Assembly (NCBI GenBank): GCA_964577055.1
Contig: CAZNWC010000003.1
Coordinates: forward strand, 193,999-257,998
Origin: PNNG01 sp964577055
GTDB taxonomy: Bacteria > Bacteroidota > Bacteroidia > UBA7662
Length of the DNA stretch: 64,000 nucleotides
Reading direction: 5' to 3'
In this document: positions 42,328 to 50,826 of the stretch, one piece after another
How positions within the stretch are numbered: position 1 is the first letter of the stretch
How the letters are laid out: each line of letters begins with the position of its first letter
Translations under genes and position numbers: made by a program
Notes under the pieces: model-generated
Database searches by the model: none
Seen by the model: only the letters and a program-made list of their open reading frames with translations
What the model was told of the DNA's origin: nothing

Positions 42328-42404
42328 GCGCAGATCTTCGCAGAAATGGACTGCTCAGAACAGCGCAGGCGTTCCTACAAAAGAATTTCTGCGTTCATCT
42401 GCGC
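42328..42404. repeat. Long imperfect inverted repeat (hairpin element)
   Basis: Arms of 20 bases (42328-42347 and 42385-42404) pair at 17 positions. The only mismatches are the three central bases between two blocks (GCGCAGAT-N3-CGCAGAAAT). The loop is 37 bases. A second small hairpin, CAGCC-gtaa-GGCTG, follows at about 42423-42436. No gene is visible in this gap. Confidence 0.65.
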
Positions 42405-42473
42405 TTTCTACGGTAAAAATGACAGCCGTAAGGCTGCCCTCCCCTCACGGTTACTCGATTTTTTTCAAACCGA

Positions 42474-42532
42474 TTTGCATTTTTCAAAATCATGCTATAT
42501 TTGTGATATCAAAATGATATCTCAATGATACA
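42474..42532 (+). promoter_or_regulatory. SPFH operon promoter with 11-bp phased operator array
   Basis: TTTG (42474-42477), 18 bases and TATATTTG (42496-42503) form a good phylum-type promoter. Overlapping it, four related heptamers start exactly 11 bases apart: TGCTATA (42493), TGATATC (42504), TGATATC (42515) and TGATACA (42526, reaching into the coding start). Spacing of one helical turn suits ribbon-helix-helix dimers, and an Arc-like protein is encoded in the operon. Confidence 0.65.
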
Positions 42533-43397
42533 CGAAAAAACCCTCCGTACCGGTTCTGGCTACATCCATTTGGCTGTGAACCTCTTTCTCGTTGCTGCTA
42601 CCGTATTTTTTGGTTGGCTGCAGGCCCAACAAGGCGGCTTCTTTTGGCTACCCGCTGTGCTCGCTGGCTTGGGCTGGATCATTCACCTGCCCGGTTTCTT
42701 CATCGTCGACCCCAACGAAAGCATGGTGCTCATTCTTTTTGGTACCTACCATGGCACGGTGAAAGAATTTGGCTTTTTCTGGGCCAATCCCTTTTTCACC
42801 AAAAAGAAAGTGAGCCTGCGCGCCATGAACCTCAACAGCGAAAAGTTGAAGGTGAACGACATGATGGGCAATCCGATTGAAATTGCGGCCGTGCTGGTTT
42901 GGCAAGTGGCCGATACTGCCAAGGCTGTGTTTGCGGTCGACAATTATGTGCGCTATGTCGAAATCCAGAGCGAAGCCGCAGTGCGCACCCTGGCCAGCAC
43001 CTATCCGTACGACGAGTTTGAGCTCGAAAATGCCGAAATCACCCTCCGTGGCAATGCACCACTGGTGAACGAAGAACTCGAAAAACAACTCACCCAGCGA
43101 CTCGAAATGGCCGGAGTAACGGTCATCGAAGCACGCATCAGCCACCTGGCTTATGCGCCCGAAATCGCCGGGGCCATGTTGCAACGCCAGCAAGCCGCAG
43201 CCGTGGTAGCCGCCCGCCACAAAATTGTGGAAGGTGCCGTGGGCATGGTAGAAATGGCCCTTGAGCAGCTGAGTCAAAAGCAGGTGGTGGAGCTCGACGA
43301 AGAGCGCAAAGCCGCCATGGTGAGCAATTTGTTGGTGGTGCTGTGCTCCGACCGCGCAGCCAGTCCCGTGGTAAACGCCGGAACCCTGCACCATTGA
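42525..43397 (+). CDS. SPFH/Band 7 (stomatin-like) membrane protein
   Basis: The 290-residue protein has two adjacent N-terminal membrane segments (about 15-34 and 38-56) and an SPFH domain (about 60-220) with VDPNESMVLILFGTYHGTVKE and a coiled-coil region ending EAGAMLQRQQAAAVVAARHKIVEGAVGMVEMAL-like. SPFH proteins oligomerise and organise membrane microdomains or regulate proteases. The pairing with an Arc-type protein directly downstream recurs in many bacteria and defines this subgroup. Confidence 0.9.
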   Translation: MIHEKTLRTGSGYIHLAVNLFLVAATVFFGWLQAQQGGFFWLPAVLAGLGWIIHLPGFFIVDPNESMVLILFGTYHGTVKEFGFFWANPFFTKKKVSLRAMNLNSEKLKVNDMMGNPIEIAAVLVWQVADTAKAVFAVDNYVRYVEIQSEAAVRTLASTYPYDEFELENAEITLRGNAPLVNEELEKQLTQRLEMAGVTVIEARISHLAYAPEIAGAMLQRQQAAAVVAARHKIVEGAVGMVEMALEQLSQKQVVELDEERKAAMVSNLLVVLCSDRAASPVVNAGTLHH

Positions 43398-43398
43398 G

Positions 43399-43584
43399 AT
43401 GAGTGGCAATAAAAAGGCGTTTGCGCTGCGGTTGAGTCCCGAACTCATGGAAGCCCTCGAAAAGTGGGCGGCCGATGAGTTTCGGTCGGTGAACGGACAA
43501 ATAGAATTCCTGCTCACCCAGTCGGTGCGTGCGCGCAACAAAAACAAGTCAAAATCAAAACAAGATGGCGAAAGCGACCTTTGA
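43399..43584 (+). CDS. Arc-like ribbon-helix-helix DNA-binding protein
   Basis: This 61-residue protein starts one base after the SPFH stop. KKAFALRLSPELMEALEKWAADEFRSVNGQIEFLLTQSV is a complete ribbon-helix-helix unit (strand FALRL, two helices), followed by a basic Lys/Asn tail. It should bind DNA as a dimer of dimers. The obvious candidate target is the phased TGATATC array before its own operon. Confidence 0.85.
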   Translation: MSGNKKAFALRLSPELMEALEKWAADEFRSVNGQIEFLLTQSVRARNKNKSKSKQDGESDL

Positions 43585-44044
43585 AGAAAGCCAGCGTTTT
43601 TCGCGTTGGTGGTTGGGGCTCATGGTAGGTGGCATGGTGGCAGGCATGGCGGCGGCATCGAGCGATCCCGATCCGAACAAATATTGGGGCATGGCCTTGG
43701 TGTTTGTGGTTTCAGGTGGGGTGAGCTTGCTCATTGCCCGGGTGCGCCTGCTTACCTGCATCGATGGCTACGGCATCCATTACCGATTTACCGGTTTTAT
43801 GGGTTGGAAACAAATTGCCTGGGCCGAAATTGACAAGGCCGAACTGCATACATACAACGCCATCACCGAATATGGGGGTTGGGGTTACCGCCGCAGGTGG
43901 TTCAAAAGTGGCCTTGCCTTGACGGTAGGTGGCGACCGCGGCATCCAACTGCAGCTCCTGAATGGAAAAAGAATATTGCTGGGCACCCACCAGCCTGAGG
44001 AAGCTGCGGCTGCCCTCGCGCGATTGGGCGGGAGGAAGGCATGA
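43565..44044 (+). CDS. Two-helix membrane protein with PH-like C-domain
   Basis: The 159-residue protein has two membrane helices near the N-terminus (about 15-33 and 42-60). A roughly 95-residue beta-rich domain with DGYGIHYRFTGFMGWKQIAWAEIDKAEL follows, the pattern of bacterial PH-like (DUF304-type) domains. Function unknown; bacterial PH-like membrane proteins often sit in envelope or stress operons. ATG at 43565 overlaps the Arc gene by 20 bases, so it belongs to the SPFH operon. Confidence 0.75.
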   Translation: MAKATFEESQRFSRWWLGLMVGGMVAGMAAASSDPDPNKYWGMALVFVVSGGVSLLIARVRLLTCIDGYGIHYRFTGFMGWKQIAWAEIDKAELHTYNAITEYGGWGYRRRWFKSGLALTVGGDRGIQLQLLNGKRILLGTHQPEEAAAALARLGGRKA

Positions 44045-44802
44045 AGGAGGCTTTGGTAGTAGGGGCAGGCTGGCTGGGCTTGCCCTTGGCTTTGGCCTTA
44101 GCAGAGGCAGGCTGGGAGGTAACGGCCACTACGAGGACCCGTACTGCCGATTGGCCAACCTCCCTCAAACACTTGCCGCTCGAGTTGGATGGCGACTTGC
44201 CCGATGTATCGGCCTTTGCGCAGGTGGTTTTGGCTTTTCCGCCCCAGGCCAATCTGGGTGCTGAGGTGTATGCCCGACGCATCGAGCGGCTCTGCAAGGT
44301 ATTATCGCCCCGGGCCCAGCTGGTGCTCATCAGCAGCACGGGTGTGTATCCCGATGCGCCCGGCGAGTACGACGAAACGGCTGCCGTCAAACCCGACCAC
44401 CCGGTGGTGTTGGGCGAGCAGGTCTTGCTGCGGCATTTTCCTCAGGCCTTGGTACTACGAGCGGCCGGTTTGGCGGGTTACGACCGCCGCATAGGCAAAT
44501 ACTTTAGTGGTAGGGTGTTGCCCGATCCCCAACAAGTGGTCAACCTCGTGCACCGCGACGATGTGGTGGGCGCGGCCTTGCATTTGCTGGGGAAGCAAGC
44601 TGCAGGGGTTTTTAACGTAGTGGCGCCTGAGCATCCCACCAAGGCGGAGGTGTATGGTAGAGATTTGGAGGAATTGGAGATGCCTCCCTTCATCTCGCCC
44701 GAAAACACGCCAGCTTCGGCAGCGCGGGTGGTACTGAGTGATGCGCTGCAAGCTTCAGGATATGCCTTTGTATATCCGAATCCGTTGCGGTTTGGTGGAT
44801 AG
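44041..44802 (+). CDS. NAD(P)-binding Rossmann protein (epimerase/YeeZ-like)
   Basis: The 253-residue protein starts EALVVGAGWLGLPLALALAEAGWEV, a GxGxxG dinucleotide site, and shows LISSTGVYPDAPGEYDE with the TxxY-like position of extended short-chain dehydrogenases, then VNLVHRDDVVGAALHLL. It resembles the YeeZ/NAD-dependent epimerase group; the substrate is unknown. A purine-rich GGGAGGAAGG precedes the start, and ATGA overlap joins it to the PH-like gene, so it is the fourth gene of the SPFH operon. Confidence 0.82.
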   Translation: MKEALVVGAGWLGLPLALALAEAGWEVTATTRTRTADWPTSLKHLPLELDGDLPDVSAFAQVVLAFPPQANLGAEVYARRIERLCKVLSPRAQLVLISSTGVYPDAPGEYDETAAVKPDHPVVLGEQVLLRHFPQALVLRAAGLAGYDRRIGKYFSGRVLPDPQQVVNLVHRDDVVGAALHLLGKQAAGVFNVVAPEHPTKAEVYGRDLEELEMPPFISPENTPASAARVVLSDALQASGYAFVYPNPLRFGG

Positions 44803-44881
44803 CAGCGGTCGGCGATCGGCAGTCAGCGGTCTGCCAAAAGCCAAAAGCTGAACGCCAAAAGCCGATAGCCGAACGCCAAAC
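44803..44881. repeat. Eleven-unit heptamer-phased repeat
   Basis: Four units of the type CAGCGGT/CGGCGAT (44803-44830), a two-base step, then seven units of the type GCCAAAA/GCCGAAC (44833-44881) keep 7-base register throughout. They fill the gap between the Rossmann gene and the universal stress protein gene. Confidence 0.8.
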
Positions 44882-44904
44882 ACCTGCTGCATCAATTAGC
44901 AAAA

Positions 44905-44912
44905 TAATTTTG
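44905..44912 (+). promoter_or_regulatory. Bacteroidota -7 box of the stress-protein gene
   Basis: TAATTTTG fits TAnnTTTG and lies 45 bases before the ATG at 44958. No clear -33 TTG accompanies it. Confidence 0.35.
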
Positions 44913-44957
44913 GTGTTGAATGTCTGAATTTTCCGATATTCGTATTAAACACCCGCC

Positions 44958-45776
44958 ATGACCACCTTAATAGCCGCCACCGATTTTTCAGAAGGGGGCA
45001 ACCATGCTGTTTTTTACGCTGCCGCTTTGGCGCATGCCGCCGGCGCCAAGCTGATGTTGGTACACGCCTACAAAGCCCAAAGCAGCGCCACTACTTTGTT
45101 CAAAGGAATTAACGAAGTGCTCGAGCAGGATGCAAAATCGGGCTTGGAGGGCTTAAAAGAAGCTGTTTTACAACAATACCCGCAACTCACCGTGGCTGTG
45201 CATGCGGCTTTTGGTGATGCGCCGGCCGTAGTAGCGCATTTGGTGAAAGAAGTGGAGGCAGCTTTGGTGGTGACCGGTACCCGCGGCAAATCGCTGCTCG
45301 ACACCCTCTTTTTTGGCAGCACCAGCAGCCAGCTATGCAAAGATTGCCAAACGCCCCTTTTGCTGGTTCCGCCCAAGGCGACTTTCGTGAACGCTGGTCA
45401 GTTGAGTTATGCCACGGCTTTGCGCGAAGCTCCCAACGAAGCCCTGCTCGTTCAATTTGCACAATATGCCCAATGGTGGAGATCCCAATGGCGCTTGGTA
45501 CATGTGTACGGCGACGACCGTTCCCTCAGTCCACAGCAAGAACAATATTTCCAGGCCTGGAAAGCGGCCCTGCAGCTATCGCCCGAAAACAGCCGCATGC
45601 TGTACCGCGACGATATTTTGGAAGGTTTGTTTGAGCACCTTGAAAGCGAAAGACCTTTGGTTTTGGCCATTCACCGGCACCATTACGGTTTGCTGGAACG
45701 CTTTTTTGTGCCCTCGGTGGGCGAAGCCCTGGCCCGCAAGGTGAAGGTGCCTTTGTTGGTGTTGCCGCCGCAGTGA
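44958..45776 (+). CDS. Universal stress protein, UspA-type
   Basis: The 272-residue protein has two tandem Usp folds. The first (about 1-140) ends VVTGTRGKSLLDTLFFGSTSSQL, the G-2X-G-9X-G(S/T) ATP-binding motif. The second (about 145-272) keeps the fold pattern but lacks that motif (LVLAIHRHHYGLLERFFVPSVG). It is a cytoplasmic stress or energy-sensing protein. No partner is apparent. Confidence 0.9.
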   Translation: MTTLIAATDFSEGGNHAVFYAAALAHAAGAKLMLVHAYKAQSSATTLFKGINEVLEQDAKSGLEGLKEAVLQQYPQLTVAVHAAFGDAPAVVAHLVKEVEAALVVTGTRGKSLLDTLFFGSTSSQLCKDCQTPLLLVPPKATFVNAGQLSYATALREAPNEALLVQFAQYAQWWRSQWRLVHVYGDDRSLSPQQEQYFQAWKAALQLSPENSRMLYRDDILEGLFEHLESERPLVLAIHRHHYGLLERFFVPSVGEALARKVKVPLLVLPPQ

Positions 45777-45809
45777 GGGTGTGAAGCTGAGTGGCCCGCT
45801 GGGGCTAAC

Positions 45810-45886
45810 AAAGCCCCGTGGGGGCGGAAGGATTGTAGAAATATCCGTGTCGCAACATTTCTCAGCCCCGTAGGGGCGGCATGATG
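45810..45886 (+). repeat. Palindromic interspersed element, family 2 copy 1
   Basis: Two GC palindromes (AAGCCCCGTGGGGGCGG at 45811 and CAGCCCCGTAGGGGCGG at 45863) are separated by a conserved spacer that includes GATTGTAG. An inverted copy lies at 53583-53654. Confidence 0.65.
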
Positions 45887-45974
45887 AGGCGAAAGGTGGG
45901 CGCGCCATCCACACATCCTAAAACTTCTTAGCGCGGCGTGCACATTTCGTGGAAAAATTGCTGTGCGCATTCCT

Positions 45975-45982
45975 TACTTTTG
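45975..45982 (+). promoter_or_regulatory. Bacteroidota -7 box of parC
   Basis: TACTTTTG fits TAnnTTTG, 18 bases before the ATG at 46001. Confidence 0.45.
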
Positions 45983-46000
45983 GTCGGATTCTGAAAATAC

Positions 46001-48736
46001 ATGAGCGAAGAGACCCCTGTTAACCCCGACGAACGCGACGAAGAGCAAATCCACGACATCACCCCGGTGTCGGGTTTGTATGAAAACTGGTTTTTAGAGT
46101 ACGCCTCGTATGTGATTTTGGAGCGTGCCGTACCGGCCATTGAAGACGGCCTAAAGCCCGTGCAGCGCCGCATCCTGCACGCCATGAAGGTGATCGACGA
46201 TGGACGCTTCAACAAGGTGGCCAACATCATCGGCCAAACCATGCAATACCATCCCCACGGCGATGCCGCCATTGGCGATGCCATGGTGGGCTTGGGCCAA
46301 AAAGACCTGCTCATCGAAACCCAAGGAAACTGGGGCGATGTGCGCACCGGCGACAGTGCCGCGGCAGCCCGTTACATCGAAGCCCGCCTCAGCAAATTTG
46401 CGCTCGAAGTGGCTTTCAACGGACAAACCACCCGCTGGCAAACCAGTTACGATGGCCGCAAGAAGGAGCCCGTGACCCTGCCCATGAAGTTTCCGCTGGT
46501 ATTGGCCCAAGGGGTGGAGGGCATTGCGGTGGGTTTGTCGACCAAAATTTTGCCCCACAACTTCTGCGAGCTCATCGACGCCAGCATCAAAATCCTCAAA
46601 AAACAACCCTTTGAGCTGTATCCCGATTTCCAAACGGGCGGCCTCATCGACGTTACCAACTACAACGAAGGCATGCGCGGGGGCAAAATCCGCTCGCGGG
46701 CACGCATCGAGGAGCACGACAAAAAAACGCTGCTCATCAAAGAAATTCCCTTCGGCACCACCACCACCAACCTCATTGAGTCGATTGTAAAAGCCAGCGA
46801 GGCCAACAAAATCAAGATCAAAAAGGTGATCGACAATACGGCGCGCGATGTGGAAATTGAAATACAACTGCCGCCCGGCGTATCGCCCGATATCACCATC
46901 GATGCCCTCTACGCCTTTACCGATTGCGAAACCAGCATCTCGCCCAATGCCTGCGTGATTGTGGCCGACAAGCCCCGCTTCATGAGCGTGAAAGACATGC
47001 TGCGCTACAATACCCAGCAAACCATGGATTTGCTGAAGTGGGAGCTCGAAATCAAGCTGGGTGAATTGCAAGAAAAGTGGCATTTCAGCAGTCTGGAGAA
47101 GATTTTCATCGAAAACCGCATCTACCGCGACATCGAAGAATGCGAAACCTGGGAGGCTGTGTTGCAAGCCATCGACCTGGGTTTGGAGCCGCACAAGTCG
47201 AAATTGATGCGTGAGGTGACCCAAGACGACATCATCCGCCTCACCGAAATCAAAATCAAGCGCATCAGCAAATACGACAGCTTCAAAGCCGATGAGCTGC
47301 TGCGCGGACTCGAAGACGAGATGGTGCAGGTGAAATACGACCTCGAGCACCTCACCGCCTTCACCATTGCCTACTACGAAAACCTGCTCAAAAAGTACGG
47401 CAAGGGCCGCGAGCGTAAGACCGAAATCCGCATTTTCGACACCATCCAAGCCGCACAGGTGGCCGTGGCCAGCGAAAAGCTGTACGTAAACCGGGCCGAG
47501 GGTTTTGTGGGCACGGGCATGAAAAAAGACGAGTACGTAACCGATTGCTCACCCCTCGACGACATCATCGTTTTCCGCCGCGACGGCAAGTGCATCGTTA
47601 CCAAGGTGAGCGACAAGGCCTTTGTGGGCAAAGACATCATCCACGTGGATGTGTTCAAGAAAAACGACGAGCGCATGACCTACCACCTCATTTATGTGGA
47701 TGGGAAATCGGCCATCAGCTATGCCAAGCGCTTCAACATTACGGGCGTTACCCGCGACAAAGAGTACGACCTCACCAAAGGCGAGAAGAACAGCAAGGTG
47801 CTGTATTTCAGCGCCAACCCGAATTCAGAGTCGGAAGTGGTGACCATCTACCTCAGTCAGAATGCCCCCGCCCGCAAGAAAATATTCGACTTCGACTTTG
47901 CCGAACTGGCCATCAAAGGTCGGGCTGCGCAGGGCAATACCGCCACCAAATACACCGTGAAGCGGGTGTTGTTCAAAGAAAAGGGCCGCTCTACCTTGGG
48001 TGGCCGAAAAATTTGGTACGATGAGGTGGTGGGTCGCCTCAACGTTGACGAGCGCGGCCGTTTGCTCGGTGCTTTCGACGGCGAGGATGCCATTTTGTGC
48101 ATTTACAAAGACGGCAGCTACGAGCTTACCAGCTACGAGCTCACCAACCGCTACGAACCCGACCAGCTGTTGCTGCTGCAAAAGTGGGATCCGAAGCGGC
48201 CCATCACCGCCTTGCATTATGTGCCTGCCAACCAGGCTTGGTATGTGAAGCGTTTTGTGGTGGAAACCAGCACCCTCAACAAGCGTTTTTTGTTCATTGC
48301 AGAAGACAAAGGTGCCAAGCTGGCATTTATCGATTACCGCGACGATTTGCTGGTGCAGCTCACCACCGGCACCAAGAAAAAGTCGGAAACGCAGGAAGTC
48401 AACCTCTCGCAATTCATCGATATCAAGGGCTGGAAGGCCATGGGTAACAAACTCACCACCGAGCCTTTGTTGGAAGTGAAGCTGTTGTCGGCCACCGAAC
48501 CCGTGGTTGCGGTCGCCGAGCCCAAGCCCGAGCGTGCCGAGGAGGAAGAAGAGGAGGTAGCAGATGCAGCGGAGCTGGCCGACAACGATACCGCTGAGGC
48601 CGATGATGCGCCCGAGAGCAATGCTTCCGGTACTTCCGAAGGCAGCATCGACATAGGTACCACCATTGAGTTTGATGTGAAGAAGGAGCGCGAGCAAAAA
48701 GGCGGCGATCCGCCCCAGCAACTCAATTTGTTTTAA
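46001..48736 (+). CDS. parC: DNA topoisomerase IV subunit A
   Basis: The 911-residue type IIA topoisomerase A subunit has the breakage-reunion domain (about 20-450) with YHPHGDAAIGDAM (residues 83-95) and catalytic Y125 in AARYIEARLSK. A C-terminal beta-propeller region and a very acidic tail (about 840-890, Glu/Asp/Ala rich) follow. It relaxes and decatenates DNA with ParE, encoded elsewhere. Assignment to ParC rather than GyrA rests on overall similarity to the Bacteroidota topoisomerase IV branch and lack of a clear GyrA box. The residue matching E. coli GyrA S83 is alanine. Confidence 0.9.
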   Translation: MSEETPVNPDERDEEQIHDITPVSGLYENWFLEYASYVILERAVPAIEDGLKPVQRRILHAMKVIDDGRFNKVANIIGQTMQYHPHGDAAIGDAMVGLGQKDLLIETQGNWGDVRTGDSAAAARYIEARLSKFALEVAFNGQTTRWQTSYDGRKKEPVTLPMKFPLVLAQGVEGIAVGLSTKILPHNFCELIDASIKILKKQPFELYPDFQTGGLIDVTNYNEGMRGGKIRSRARIEEHDKKTLLIKEIPFGTTTTNLIESIVKASEANKIKIKKVIDNTARDVEIEIQLPPGVSPDITIDALYAFTDCETSISPNACVIVADKPRFMSVKDMLRYNTQQTMDLLKWELEIKLGELQEKWHFSSLEKIFIENRIYRDIEECETWEAVLQAIDLGLEPHKSKLMREVTQDDIIRLTEIKIKRISKYDSFKADELLRGLEDEMVQVKYDLEHLTAFTIAYYENLLKKYGKGRERKTEIRIFDTIQAAQVAVASEKLYVNRAEGFVGTGMKKDEYVTDCSPLDDIIVFRRDGKCIVTKVSDKAFVGKDIIHVDVFKKNDERMTYHLIYVDGKSAISYAKRFNITGVTRDKEYDLTKGEKNSKVLYFSANPNSESEVVTIYLSQNAPARKKIFDFDFAELAIKGRAAQGNTATKYTVKRVLFKEKGRSTLGGRKIWYDEVVGRLNVDERGRLLGAFDGEDAILCIYKDGSYELTSYELTNRYEPDQLLLLQKWDPKRPITALHYVPANQAWYVKRFVVETSTLNKRFLFIAEDKGAKLAFIDYRDDLLVQLTTGTKKKSETQEVNLSQFIDIKGWKAMGNKLTTEPLLEVKLLSATEPVVAVAEPKPERAEEEEEEVADAAELADNDTAEADDAPESNASGTSEGSIDIGTTIEFDVKKEREQKGGDPPQQLNLF

Positions 48737-48739
48737 GGC

Positions 48740-50119
48740 ATGAAGTGGCAGGCTTTCCGTTGGTGGATGGGATGGGGCGTTTTGGCGCTCTTCCTCCTGG
48801 GCCGGTTCGCCGACATTGAGCGTTCCGACGCCGAAAAGCCCAACCACCGCCCCATTTATTGGGATGCCATTTCGTACTACGCCTACCTGCCCGCCCTGTT
48901 TGTGGAAGGCGATTTGTCGATGGAGTTCACCCGCCAGGGCGACTATTCGCACCAGTATTGGCCCGAAACCACCCCCACCGGTGGCTTGGTGAGCAAAACC
49001 ACCATGGGCATTGCCTTTTTGTATGCGCCCTTTTTTGGTTTGGCCCATTTGGCTGCCACGCTCGGGCCTTGGGAAGCCGATGGTTTCAGCCGGCCCTACC
49101 ACCTGGCCATTCAGTTCAGCGGTTTGTTTTACGGGTTGTGGGGATTGTGGCTGCTGGGGCATTGGCTGCGGCGTTTTGTGGGCGATGGGGTAGTGGCTGC
49201 CACGCTCATCCTCCTCACCTTGGGCACCAATTTGTTCAACTACATTACCCACGAGGCGGCCATGTCGCACGCCTTCAATTTTTTTGCCATTGCGGCCCTG
49301 CTGTACCTCACCGAACGTTGGCACGATGCCCCCAGCGCCGCCAAAAGCGCTGCCATGGGCTTGTTGATTGGCTTGATTACTTTGATTCGTCCCACCAACC
49401 TGGCCGTCATTTTGGTGCCTTTGCTCTATGGCTTGGGCAGTCCGCTTTTCACCGCCAAGTGGCGCAGCTTGAAGCAGCATCCGCACTGGGTTTTGTACAT
49501 CGTGCTGGGTGCCTTTGTGGTGGGTTTGCCGCAGTTGTTGTATTGGAAGGCCTACAGCGGTCAATGGCTGTTTTTCAGTTATACGGGCGAACGCTTTTTT
49601 TGGGAACAGCCCATGTGGCTCGAGTTTCTGCTGAGTTACCGCAAGGGTTGGTGGGTGTACAGTCCCCTCATCCTATTGGCTTTCGCCGGTTTGTTTTTCC
49701 GGCACCCCCTCAACAGCCGTTTGCGCTGGCCCATTGTGCTGCTCATGCCGCTGTTGGTGTATGTGCTTTCGTGCTGGTGGGCTTGGTGGTTTGGAGGCGG
49801 TTTTGGCAGCAGGCCTATGGTTGATTGGTACGCCCTTTTGGCTGCACCCCTGGCCGTTTTTTTGGCCCATGTTTGGCAAAAACGCTGGCAAATGGCAGCG
49901 GCTTTGTTGTTGTGTGCCGGCTTGGTGGAGCTCAGCATGAAGCAGCAACAGCAATACCGCCTGGGCATTTTGCATTACGATGCCATGACCCGCAAGGCGT
50001 ATTGGGCCATTTTTTACAACCGCCCTGTGCCTGCCGATTTCGAAAGCCTCATTCAGCCGCCCAATTATGCGGGCAACAAGGCCGGAAAGCGCGAAAAGGT
50101 GGATGTAGCAGGTTTTTAA
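48740..50119 (+). CDS. Polytopic membrane protein, GT-C glycosyltransferase-like
   Basis: The 459-residue protein has about ten membrane helices. After the first helix comes YWDAISYYAYLPALFVEGDLSMEF, an acidic loop like that of GT-C enzymes, and IRPTNLAVILVPLLYGLG later recalls the RP(T/E) pattern of mannosyltransferase-like proteins. The acceptor is unknown. It starts three bases after parC and ends tail-to-tail with a GT2 gene that could make polyprenyl-phosphate sugar donors. Confidence 0.7.
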   Translation: MKWQAFRWWMGWGVLALFLLGRFADIERSDAEKPNHRPIYWDAISYYAYLPALFVEGDLSMEFTRQGDYSHQYWPETTPTGGLVSKTTMGIAFLYAPFFGLAHLAATLGPWEADGFSRPYHLAIQFSGLFYGLWGLWLLGHWLRRFVGDGVVAATLILLTLGTNLFNYITHEAAMSHAFNFFAIAALLYLTERWHDAPSAAKSAAMGLLIGLITLIRPTNLAVILVPLLYGLGSPLFTAKWRSLKQHPHWVLYIVLGAFVVGLPQLLYWKAYSGQWLFFSYTGERFFWEQPMWLEFLLSYRKGWWVYSPLILLAFAGLFFRHPLNSRLRWPIVLLMPLLVYVLSCWWAWWFGGGFGSRPMVDWYALLAAPLAVFLAHVWQKRWQMAAALLLCAGLVELSMKQQQQYRLGILHYDAMTRKAYWAIFYNRPVPADFESLIQPPNYAGNKAGKREKVDVAGF

Positions 50120-50826
50120 CGCCCGCCGAACGAATAGTAGAAAATTTTGTAGAGGATGCGCACCCCATCGCTGGTGCGGAATTTTTTGCCTTCGCCCTGA
50201 TTGCGGGGGAAGTACTGCACGGGCACCTCGGCAATGTTGTTGCGTTTGATGCGCGCCGCTTTGATGAGCATTTCGGCCTCAATGGCAAAGCGGTCTTCGC
50301 GCAGTTGCAGTTTCTCGGCCAGGGGGCGTTTGAGCAATTTGTAGCCGCAGGCCATGTCAGTTATGCGGATGTCGATGAGCAGCGAGGTAAGCCAGCTGAA
50401 CAGTTTGTTGGCGATGTAACGTTTGTAGCTGCTGAGCGGACGAATGGGTCCGGGCAAGTAGCGTGAGCCGTTCACCATTTCCACGCCCAAATCGTGCATG
50501 GCCTGCAACAGGGCTGGGATGTCGCTGGGTTGGAGTTCCAAATCGGCATCTTGGATGAGGAAGGTATCGCCAGTGGCGGCCTGCATGCCCGTGCGCACAG
50601 CGGCGCCTTTGCCTTTGTTGTGGGGATGTTGCAGCAGGGTATAGCCCGATTTGCCTGCGATCCACGCTTCGATGTTGCGGTGGGTTTGGTCGTGCGAGCG
50701 ATCGTCGACCACCACCACTTCTACCGACTGCACAAAACCAGGCCAGACCATGGCATCGAGTTGGCGGAGCACTTCGGTCACCAGTTTTTCTTCGTTGTAC
50801 ACCGGAATGATGATCGACAGCCTCAT
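50116..50826 (-). CDS. GT2 glycosyltransferase, dolichyl-phosphate-mannose-synthase-like
   Basis: The 236-residue protein has the GT-A fold: MRLSIIIPVYNEEKLVTEVL, VVVDDRSHDQTHRNIEAW, KGAAVRTGMQAATGDTFLIQDADLELQP (DxD-type QDAD) and VNGSRYLPG. There is no long C-terminal membrane domain, so it is like the catalytic part of DPM1. It probably charges a polyprenyl phosphate with a sugar for GT-C transferases such as the convergent neighbour. ATGA overlap joins it to the MmcQ gene upstream. Confidence 0.88.
   Translation of the reverse strand: MRLSIIIPVYNEEKLVTEVLRQLDAMVWPGFVQSVEVVVVDDRSHDQTHRNIEAWIAGKSGYTLLQHPHNKGKGAAVRTGMQAATGDTFLIQDADLELQPSDIPALLQAMHDLGVEMVNGSRYLPGPIRPLSSYKRYIANKLFSWLTSLLIDIRITDMACGYKLLKRPLAEKLQLREDRFAIEAEMLIKAARIKRNNIAEVPVQYFPRNQGEGKKFRTSDGVRILYKIFYYSFGGR

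Noticed and set aside
44803..44881. Possible CRISPR array
   Set aside because: The units are only 7 bases long, without spacers or nearby cas genes; no CRISPR array or tRNA/rRNA gene was seen anywhere in the window.
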